Origin: Psychroflexus curvus
GTDB lineage: Bacteria; Bacteroidota; Bacteroidia; Flavobacteriales; Flavobacteriaceae
Direction: 5' to 3'
DNA: 64,000 nt
Assembly: GCF_020164585.1 (NCBI RefSeq)
Contig: NZ_JAIQZF010000001.1
Coordinates: 248,001 to 312,000, forward strand
Shown here: one piece after another, positions 58,539 to 64,000 of the stretch
How positions within the stretch are numbered: the stretch's first letter is position 1
Layout: each line of letters opens with the position of its first letter
Position numbers and translations under genes: made by a program
The notes under the pieces: model-generated
Told to the model about the DNA's origin: nothing
The model's input: only the letters and a program-made list of their open reading frames with translations
Database searches by the model: none

Positions 58539-58553
58539 GTGATCGCGACAGGA
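58539..58553 (-). repeat. 15-bp exact copy of the tRNA-Arg 3' end (candidate distal att site)
   Basis: The bases GTGATCGCGACAGGA are identical to 62662-62676, which cover the acceptor and T-stem 3' part of the tRNA-Arg(TCT) gene. Both copies have the same orientation. The identity stops on both sides, as at an integrase core site. Confidence 0.7.
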
Positions 58554-58655
58554 AGTAGTTTTTATACTTAATTTATACATATATATACTTATCATAAACT
58601 TTTCTACCTTGAAACTTTTATAATTGTTATATTAAGTATGAATACATATAATTTT

Positions 58656-58676
58656 TGTCGGGAAGATGTCGGGAAA
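58656..58676. repeat. Internal 21-bp direct repeat, copy 1
   Basis: Identical over 21 bp to 62585-62605 and itself made of two GTCGGGA units spaced by four bases (GTCGGGAAGATGTCGGGA). Same orientation as copy 2. Short repeats just inside both ends of an element can be integrase arm sites; this is inference. Confidence 0.75.
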
Positions 58677-58756
58677 TAAAACGCATTAAAAGTTATCATT
58701 AATTTATATTTTCGGTAAATTAAATCAGTGTTTAAATGAATTAAATGACCGACTTC

Positions 58757-60811
58757 TTAAACTACATTGATTAAAGTGTCTTCCTGAGCTTTCATTTCTC
58801 CTATTGAAACCGCCTGAAGTCCATTTTCTTTGAGCAACTGTTCAACCTTCAAATGTTCTCCTTCTTCAACAGCAATTAGCAGACCTCCGCTCGTTTGTGG
58901 ATCGCAAAGAATTTCTTTGTAGCGCTCGTCTTTCAAACTGGTATGATGCCCGTAACTTTTCCAGTTTCTATAGGTTCCCCCAGGTATGCATCCTTGTTCA
59001 ATATATTTATGTACTTCATCAAATACAGGAACTTTATCGAATTGGACCTCTGCAGATAAGTGACTTCCTTCACACATTTCAACCAAATGTCCCAAAAGTC
59101 CAAAGCCGGTAACGTCTGTCATCGCTTTTACACCCTCGATTTTTCCAAGTTCAAAACCGATAGAATTCAGTGTGGTCATGGATTTGGCTGCAATACCTAT
59201 ATCCTTTTCATCAATTTTTCCTTGTTTGCCAGCTGTAGATAATATCCCAACGCCCAAAGGTTTGGTGAGATAAAGTTTACAGCCTTGAGTGGCTGAATCA
59301 TTTCGCTTAAGGTGCTTTAAATCTATTTTCCCGGTTACCGCCAATCCAAAAATGGGCTCAGGACTGTCAATGCTATGTCCGCCTACCAGTGGACTTCCCA
59401 CTCTTGAACACACGTCACGACCGCCAGCTAATACTTCTCTGGCAACTTCAGCAGAAAGTTTATCGATAGGCCAGCCAAAAATTGCAATTGACATGATAGG
59501 CTGTCCACCCATAGCAAAAATATCACTTATGGCGTTGGTTGCTGCAATTTGTCCAAAGGTAAAAGGATCATCCACTATAGGCATAAAAAAATCTGTAGTA
59601 GTGATAATACCGGTGCCATCTCCCATATCGTAAACGGCAGCATCATCGCGTGTACTGTTTCCTACAATAATATTTTTATCCAATACTTGTGGCTGATCCG
59701 TATGCAGCATCTCCGATAACAAAGCAGGTGATATTTTGCAGCCACATCCAGCTCCGTGACTATATGCGGTCAGTTTGATGTTTTCCATTTCTTTCATATG
59801 TTTTAGTATATCTAGTGCATTTTGATGATGATTCGTTGAAGCTAGTTTGAGTTTTCTTATTCCGGAAGTCAATTTTTTTTGAATTCCAAGTAAATAGTAT
59901 TTGTCGTAATAATTGAGCGTCATCAACGCCACATTATAATAATCTTTGCAAGCTAAAAAATCTAAGGCTTGTTGTGTTCTAAGTCCTCCCAGACGCTTCT
60001 TTATTCTTAGGATTCCATCCTTCAAAAACTCATCTCCACAATCTGCATACCCATTCACCAGATGTTTGGCGCGTTCTTCTTTGGGTATTTCCAAAAATAA
60101 TACTTCAGCCTTATGCATTTGATGAAATAATGAGGCTGGTAAAATCACTTTACCAATATTCTGACTTTCATCCTCCAGCCAAATGATTCTCTTTAAATCT
60201 AATTTAGAAAACTGGTACTGCAAATTGTTTTCAAATTGCTCTACACTTGGCTGTTCTCCTTGACCAATACCCCCAAAAGCAGAGCCTTTGTGATTCGCAA
60301 AGCCTTCTAAATCTATGACCTGTTCGCCTTGTTTCTGTAATTCGTGAAGGATTTCAGTTTTCCCACTCCCCGTATAACCACCAATAATCTTTAGAGGAAA
60401 AGACGTTTTAAAATAATCAAGAACAAAGTTTCTAAAAGCTTTGTAACCGCCTTCTATCACTTTTACTTCATCGAACCCGTTAGCCATTAAATGTTCTGCA
60501 AAAGATTGACTTCGCATCCCTCCTCTCCAACAATGAATAATTACAGAACCTTTTGAAGCTACTTTTTTTGCTTCCTGGATATAAATTTGAAGTTTAGGAT
60601 TAACATAAGTGTAGCCTAACTCAATAGCTGCTTCTTTGGATTGCTGCTTATAAACAGTTCCTACATGTACCCTCTCTTCATTACTGAATAAAGGAATATT
60701 GTATGAATTTGGAATATGACCCTTTTCATGTTCTGAGGGAGAACGGACGTCAATAATCGGCAATTGAAGGTCTAAAGCTGCTTGTATGTTTATGAAATTA
60801 ACCATACACAA
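58757..60811 (-). CDS. Fused tRNA 2-selenouridine synthase (MnmH/SelU) and selenophosphate synthetase (SelD)
   Basis: A single 684-residue frame holds two complete enzymes. Residues 1-340 are MnmH: a rhodanese domain with catalytic C94 (HCWRGGMRS), then a P-loop domain (GGYTGSGKT, 144-152) that swaps sulfur for selenium in the tRNA wobble uridine. Residues from about 342 are SelD, starting ENIKLTAYSHGAGCGCKISP with C356 and K359 matching Cys17 and Lys20 of E. coli SelD. It makes selenophosphate from selenide and ATP. Because SelD has Cys, no selenocysteine machinery is needed to produce it. The fusion would pass selenophosphate directly to the tRNA-modifying half. It lies in the tRNA-Arg island; no selA, selB or selC is in the window. 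Confidence 0.94.
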   Translation of the reverse strand: MCMVNFINIQAALDLQLPIIDVRSPSEHEKGHIPNSYNIPLFSNEERVHVGTVYKQQSKEAAIELGYTYVNPKLQIYIQEAKKVASKGSVIIHCWRGGMRSQSFAEHLMANGFDEVKVIEGGYKAFRNFVLDYFKTSFPLKIIGGYTGSGKTEILHELQKQGEQVIDLEGFANHKGSAFGGIGQGEQPSVEQFENNLQYQFSKLDLKRIIWLEDESQNIGKVILPASLFHQMHKAEVLFLEIPKEERAKHLVNGYADCGDEFLKDGILRIKKRLGGLRTQQALDFLACKDYYNVALMTLNYYDKYYLLGIQKKLTSGIRKLKLASTNHHQNALDILKHMKEMENIKLTAYSHGAGCGCKISPALLSEMLHTDQPQVLDKNIIVGNSTRDDAAVYDMGDGTGIITTTDFFMPIVDDPFTFGQIAATNAISDIFAMGGQPIMSIAIFGWPIDKLSAEVAREVLAGGRDVCSRVGSPLVGGHSIDSPEPIFGLAVTGKIDLKHLKRNDSATQGCKLYLTKPLGVGILSTAGKQGKIDEKDIGIAAKSMTTLNSIGFELGKIEGVKAMTDVTGFGLLGHLVEMCEGSHLSAEVQFDKVPVFDEVHKYIEQGCIPGGTYRNWKSYGHHTSLKDERYKEILCDPQTSGGLLIAVEEGEHLKVEQLLKENGLQAVSIGEMKAQEDTLINVV

Positions 60812-61008
60812 ACATAGAGTTTATTAATAGTCATTTAAATTATGAATGGAAGTTTTCACTTTAGTTTATTAATTGAATGCTAACTATTAATTCAACACTA
60901 GTTTTAAGGAAAACGTAGGCTGTCTAAAATATTTTGAAAAAAAAATGTATAAACTTTATAATACCCTCATTTCTTTAGACCAGTTTTAGCTGCTTCTTAG
61001 TTGAATTC

Positions 61009-61830
61009 TTAGGCTGCATTTTTATACTTTCTTATTGGTTTTTGATTTATTCCCTGATGGTTTTTGTTATGATATTTATCTATCCATTTTTTAATTCCTC
61101 GGTACAAAGTTATACCATCATAAGCTGGGTTTAAAAAGATGTGTTGGTACTTAATGGTTCTCCAAAATCGTTCAATATAGATATTATCTAAAGCTCTTCC
61201 TTTGCCATCCATACTAATTCTTATTCCTTCATCCTTTAAAAAATCCACATAAGCTAAACAGGTAAATTGACTTCCTTGATCAGAGTTCAATATCTCAGGC
61301 TTGCCTTTGGTTTTTATGGCGTTTTTGACCACTACTATGCTTGCCTGTGCATCTAAGGTGTTAGATAATCCCCACGCCATAATAGCTCGGCTATATACAT
61401 CAATTATAGCCGTAAGGTACATAAACCCTTTATGCATAGGTATGTAGGTTATGTCTATCTCCCATACCTGGTTAGCTCACTCTATTTTCAAGTCTTTTAA
61501 GAGATAAGGATGTACATACTTCTTTTCTCCCAGAACTGTTAAGTGTCTTCTAGGATAAATAGGTCGAATGTTAGCCTTACGCATTAGACGCCTTACACGC
61601 TCATAGCTAGCCTTAATGCCTTTATCTTCTAACATGGATTGCATAGTGAGAACTCCAGCTGTTGGTTCCTCTAAGATGTGCTTATCCATAATTTGCATTA
61701 TTTTTAAGTTTTCTGGCTTTTCACCTAAGGGTTTATAGTACAAACTACTCCTTGATAAATTTAGAAGCTCACATTGGTTTCTAATACTTAATGAGAGGTC
61801 CTTTTGTTGTAAAATCAATTCTTTTTTCAT
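61009..61830 (-). pseudogene. IS3-family orfB transposase, interrupted by an in-frame stop
   Basis: The frame encodes 273 residues if codon 118 (TGA, 61477-61479) is read through. Upstream of it is the HTH_21 helper region (LRRLMRKANIRPIYPRR text). Downstream is the rve core with the DDE triad: VWEIDITYIPM, NSDQGSQFTCLAYV and YIERFWRTIKYQ. Related transposases usually have Arg here (IERANQVW type), so CGA to TGA is the likely change. It is otherwise intact. Confidence 0.9.
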
Positions 61831-62145
61831 TGCAGTAGATCCAAAGTCTTCAAGCTTTTTTTTAAATAGTCTCGCTCCATTTCAAGCTTACCAATTTTTG
61901 CATAGAGCTTATCCAAATCAACTTCCTGCTCTTTTGGTTTAGATGATTTTTTATCAAAAACATCGCTGGATTTTTCTAAAAACTCTTGTTTCCATTGACT
62001 GATTTGGTTAGGGTGCAATTCAAAACGTTCGGCTAGTTCCGATAAGCTATACCGCTCTTTTAAAGCTTCAATAGCTACTTTTGTATTGAATTCTGATGTG
62101 AACCTGCCGGCCGGAACAGGCGGGTTTTCTTCGTGATTTTCTCAT
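61827..62145 (-). pseudogene. IS3-family orfA, frameshifted by a 22-bp insertion
   Basis: From the ATG at 62145 the first codons read MRKSRRK, then a 22-bp GC-rich insert (62103-62124) breaks the frame. Removing it restores 98 codons plus stop, reading MRKSRRKFTSEFNTKVAIEALKER onward, the normal orfA N-terminus. The remaining part has the HTH (LSELAERFELHPNQISQWKQ) and a coiled coil. The stop overlaps the orfB start (ATGA). Confidence 0.9.
62103..62124. repeat. 22-bp GC-rich palindromic insertion inside orfA
   Basis: The insert is about 80 percent G+C in an AT-rich gene. It carries the 8-bp palindrome CCGGCCGG with outer CCTG/CAGG arms and can fold into a hairpin. Deleting exactly these 22 bases restores the orfA frame, which defines its limits (give or take a short target duplication). 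Its CCTGC/CAGG core resembles the relic at 10879-10902. Confidence 0.75.
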
Positions 62146-62218
62146 TTTGTCCATAATTTAAAGTTAATAAATTTTCAACTTAACTAATGGTCCGATTTTG
62201 TAGAGGTATTATAAAGAT

Positions 62219-62392
62219 ATGATTATGACCATTGGTTTTCATGATGCGATGATTCCAGAAGCCCAAAAACAAGGAGCCATAATCTGGATGAATAAAATCA
62301 TTGACTCGATAATAGAGCAGGCTCAAATATGGATTTATGAAAAATGTCAAAAACACGACTTTGATTTTGAAGAACTAAATAATATCAAATAA
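62219..62392 (+). CDS. 57-codon frame next to the IS end, possible remnant
   Basis: An ATG at 62219 begins 57 codons (MIMTIGFHDAMIPEAQKQG, ending FEELNNIK). The frame begins just 2 bp beyond the IS end. It may therefore be the tail of a gene cut by the IS, or a small gene. The amino-acid composition looks protein-like and amphipathic. I do not recognise a family. It is the only plausible frame in the 62217-62584 stretch. Confidence 0.35.
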   Translation: MIMTIGFHDAMIPEAQKQGAIIWMNKIIDSIIEQAQIWIYEKCQKHDFDFEELNNIK

Positions 62393-62584
62393 AATTAAAA
62401 TGACAAGATTCTTTTTTCTTTTATAGGCTTTTAAAGAGAACCTTCTTACGGAATGAATCCAAATAAATAATCAGCTTATGAATTCCAAAATAAATGCAAT
62501 TCTATCTTATAAATGAGTTAGATTTCAATCTTTTCTAATTAATTAATTAAGAAGCTATTTTATGTAGCTTTACGACTAAAAAAA

Positions 62585-62605
62585 TGTCGGGAAGATGTCG
62601 GGAAA
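62585..62605. repeat. Internal 21-bp direct repeat, copy 2
   Basis: Identical over 21 bp to 58656-58676, in the same orientation, 3,929 bp away. It lies 57 bp inside the intact tRNA-Arg. Confidence 0.75.
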
Positions 62606-62624
62606 ATAGGGGTGTTTAAAAAAG

Positions 62625-62648
62625 AACCCCCTGTGTTTACAGGGGGTT
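62625..62648 (-). terminator. Current terminator of tRNA-Arg
   Basis: A perfect 10-bp stem (AACCCCCTGT at 62625-62634, ACAGGGGGTT at 62639-62648) is followed on the minus strand by CTTTTTT. It lies 15 bp after the tRNA 3' end. Confidence 0.85.
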
Positions 62649-62662
62649 AGATTAAATAGGTG

Positions 62663-62736
62663 TGATCGCGACAGGATTCGAACCTGTGACCGTCTGCTTA
62701 GAAGGCAGATGCTCTATCCAACTGAGCTACGCGACC
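62663..62736 (-). tRNA. tRNA-Arg (anticodon TCT)
   Basis: A 74-base cloverleaf can be drawn: acceptor GGTCGCG with CGCGATC (one G-U pair), D-arm GCTC...GAGC, anticodon stem TCTGC/GCAGA with loop CTTCTAA (anticodon TCT, reads AGA), and T-arm ACAGG TTCGAAT CCTGT, discriminator A. The CCA end is not encoded. Its 3' end is the duplicated island core sequence. Confidence 0.97.
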
Positions 62737-62802
62737 TGTTTTTGCGAGTGCAAAGATAGAAATAATCTTCTTTTACGCAACTAATACATCTATTTTTATA
62801 AA

Positions 62803-62832
62803 ATAAAAAAGCCCCACATAAAGTGAGGCTTT
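62803..62832 (-). terminator. Terminator of the OmpA-family lipoprotein gene
   Basis: Arms at 62808-62817 and 62823-62832 pair with one mismatch, and on the minus strand they are followed by a T-run. It lies 18 bp beyond the stop codon of the minus-strand gene. Confidence 0.7.
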
Positions 62833-62849
62833 CATATCTGTAAGCTTAA

Positions 62850-63692
62850 CTACTTAGCCTTTTTCATTCCTTCTTCAATCATTCCGAAGAATTGATCCAG
62901 CTTAGGAAGAATTACAATTCTAGTTCTTCTGTTTTTAGCTCTGCCGTTAGCCGTTTCGTTGCTAGCTACAGGGATGTATTCACCTCTTCCAGCTGCAGTC
63001 ATTCGAGTAGGGTCTACATTGTACTCTTCCTGCAAGATTCTTACAACAGAGGTAGCTCTTTTTGTACTTAAATCCCAGTTATCTTCGATGTTGGTTCTTG
63101 AAATAGGATCATCATCTGTATGGCCTTCTACCATAAACTCGAAGTCTTTCTTGTCATTAACCACTTCAGCAACTTTAGCCAGAACTCTTTTAGCTTCATC
63201 AGTTACTTTGTATTTACCGCTTCCAAATAATAATTTATCTGAAATGGACACAAATACAACGCCTTTTTCAACATTGATTTGAATATCCTCGTCATTGATA
63301 TCATTCAATGCTCCTTTCAAGCTTGTCACTAATGCTAAGGTTACACTATCTTTTTTGTTGATGGCATCGTTCATCGTTTTAATTTGAAGATCTTTTTCTT
63401 TCATACTTTCCAATGAACGCTCTAAATTTTCAGCACCTTTTTTGGAAATAGTAACAATATCACTTTGAGTATCTAATATGGCTGCATTAGTACTTTGTAG
63501 CGTTTTAATTTGACCTTCATAAGAAGCTCTTAGTGATTTTTTTTCATCTTCGCAGGCAGAAAGTCTCATTTCAGCTGAATTTAGCTGGTCTTTAGTGTTT
63601 TGGTACTTGTCTTCCATTTCTGAAAATTTCTTGTTAGAAACACAAGACGTCATTAAGATACCTGTAATGGCAATAGCAAATAATTTTTTCAT
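62850..63692 (-). CDS. OmpA-family peptidoglycan-binding lipoprotein
   Basis: A 280-residue lipoprotein (lipobox LMTSC, Cys17). A coiled-coil region spans about 20-115, and a C-terminal OmpA/MotB domain about 140-270 with FGSGKYKVTDEAKRVL, VEGHTDDDPIS and NRRTRIVILP. It is anchored in the outer membrane and grips peptidoglycan, contributing to envelope integrity. It stands alone with its own terminator. Confidence 0.93.
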   Translation of the reverse strand: MKKLFAIAITGILMTSCVSNKKFSEMEDKYQNTKDQLNSAEMRLSACEDEKKSLRASYEGQIKTLQSTNAAILDTQSDIVTISKKGAENLERSLESMKEKDLQIKTMNDAINKKDSVTLALVTSLKGALNDINDEDIQINVEKGVVFVSISDKLLFGSGKYKVTDEAKRVLAKVAEVVNDKKDFEFMVEGHTDDDPISRTNIEDNWDLSTKRATSVVRILQEEYNVDPTRMTAAGRGEYIPVASNETANGRAKNRRTRIVILPKLDQFFGMIEEGMKKAK

Positions 63693-63757
63693 GTTTTTTA
63701 TTAATTTTAGTTATACAAATTTAAATTCTATTCGTTTAAAAAGTCAAGGCTTAACAA

Positions 63758-64000
63758 TTATTTATTGTCAGGTTTCAATTGGCTAAACCTATATATCTTA
63801 CGTGCAAATCTATACCAAACTATGCTACCCACATAAAATCTTTGATTCTTTTTTTCTAATTGATTTCTTTTTTTTAGCAGTTCAGGAATCAGACCATAAA
63901 AACTGATATGGGCTTTGAAAACGGCAATAAAGTGAAAGAATTGCCCTTGGATCAAAAACCGTATTGCAGCTAAACCATCCAAAACCATTCTAATAAAAAT
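63758..64000 (-). CDS. Probable glycosyltransferase family 2 protein, C-terminal end (partial)
   Basis: The reading frame is open from the right window edge (IFIRMVLDGLAAIRFLIQG...) to the stop at 63758. The first internal Met (63988) is not a convincing start because the frame continues upstream. The text RMVLDGLAAIRFLIQGQFFHFIAVFKAHISFYGLIPELLKK resembles the C-terminal tail of Flavobacteriia GT2 proteins as I recall them. About 80 residues are visible and the catalytic domain lies outside, so the call is moderate. Confidence 0.55.
   Translation of the reverse strand: MFIRMVLDGLAAIRFLIQGQFFHFIAVFKAHISFYGLIPELLKKRNQLEKKNQRFYVGSIVWYRFARKIYRFSQLKPDNK

Larger units (their letters stand above)
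60954..62216 (-). mobile_element. Decayed IS3-family insertion sequence (about 1.26 kb)
   Basis: The ends share a perfect 12-bp inverted repeat (CTTTATAATACC at 60954-60965 and its complement at 62205-62216), with further imperfect similarity inward (GACCA at about 60978 and its complement TGGTC near 62188). Inside are orfA (HTH) and orfB (DDE integrase core) overlapping by ATGA, as in IS3 elements. Both genes are broken: orfA by a 22-bp insertion and orfB by an in-frame stop. Exact ends and target duplication are uncertain. Confidence 0.85.
58539..62676. mobile_element. Putative 4.1-kb genomic island at tRNA-Arg(TCT), integrase lost or absent
   Basis: The region is bounded by a 15-bp direct repeat of the tRNA 3' end, with the intact tRNA on one side and a displaced terminator on the other. 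A second, internal 21-bp direct repeat (58656-58676 and 62585-62605) lies close to each end. Cargo: MnmH-SelD fusion gene, a decayed IS3-family element, and a 57-codon frame. No integrase gene is present, so it is probably a relic or was moved in trans. Confidence 0.6.

Noticed and set aside
58347-58595. Minus-strand frame of about 82 codons
   Set aside because: It runs through terminators and tRNA-end repeats and has no protein-like features.
61477-61479. TGA in the transposase as a selenocysteine codon, given the nearby selD
   Set aside because: Related transposases usually have Arg at this place, SelD itself uses Cys, and no selA/selB or SECIS-like hairpin was seen; a nonsense mutation is simpler.
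61820-61830. AAAAAAG near the orfA/orfB junction as a programmed frameshift site
   Set aside because: The orfA stop lies before the heptamer in its frame; the ATGA overlap explains coupling better.
62959-63282. Plus-strand frame opposite the OmpA-family gene
   Set aside because: Antisense shadow of a clearly recognised coding region.

Overview
The window looks like chromosome from a member of the Bacteroidota, most likely a marine Flavobacteriaceae. The DNA is AT-rich. It carries a SusC/SusD pair, a type IX secretion (T9SS) C-terminal sorting domain, GH97 and GH65 enzymes, and promoters of the Bacteroidota type (TTG-N19-TAnnTTTG). The gene families (YbaB, MenB, PH-domain pair, OmpA lipoprotein) fit that group. 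The species cannot be named from the sequence alone.

Layout. Positions 1-5302 (minus strand) are the edge of a surface-polysaccharide locus: a sugar-nucleotide epimerase (cut by the window edge), a UDP-HexNAc dehydrogenase, a Wzc-type tyrosine kinase with a Tyr/Gly tail, and a Wza-type export lipoprotein. Positions 5521-12822 hold YbaB, a prolyl oligopeptidase, a cysteine-synthase-like plus serine-palmitoyltransferase-like pair (a candidate sulfonolipid/capnine module), and a CocE/NonD hydrolase. Positions 13370-33760 form an alpha-glucan utilisation locus. On the minus strand are susC, susD, a SusE/F-like gene and a T9SS-secreted GH13 amylase. A divergent LacI-type regulator follows, then a plus-strand operon of transporter, beta-phosphoglucomutase, maltose phosphorylase, GH97 and two GH13 enzymes. 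Immediately after come pfkA, gap, a sugar kinase and pgi (33867-38446). Polymer is therefore cut outside, imported through SusCD, hydrolysed in the periplasm, taken across the inner membrane, phosphorolysed to beta-glucose-1-phosphate and fed into glycolysis by clustered genes.

Positions 38601-55746 are mixed housekeeping: a ComM-like ATPase, the 5-oxoprolinase genes pxpABC, an aldehyde dehydrogenase, an outer-membrane barrel, a PiT-like permease, an amidohydrolase, a methyltransferase, and a divergent PLP decarboxylase/cysteine dioxygenase pair (candidate hypotaurine/taurine synthesis) with a palindrome between them. Then come menB, a SPOR-like protein, two PH-domain proteins and a LOV-like PAS protein. 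A 20-unit TPR protein follows (56068-58206).

Positions 58539-62676 look like a small integrated island at a tRNA-Arg(TCT) gene. A 15-bp copy of the tRNA 3' end and a displaced terminator lie at the far end, and an internal 21-bp direct repeat sits near both ends. The cargo is a fused MnmH/SelU-SelD selenium protein and a broken IS3-family element, which itself carries a 22-bp GC-rich palindromic insertion. A second, more decayed tRNA-end-like scar lies just outside. The window closes with tRNA-Arg, an OmpA-family lipoprotein and the C-terminus of a probable glycosyltransferase.
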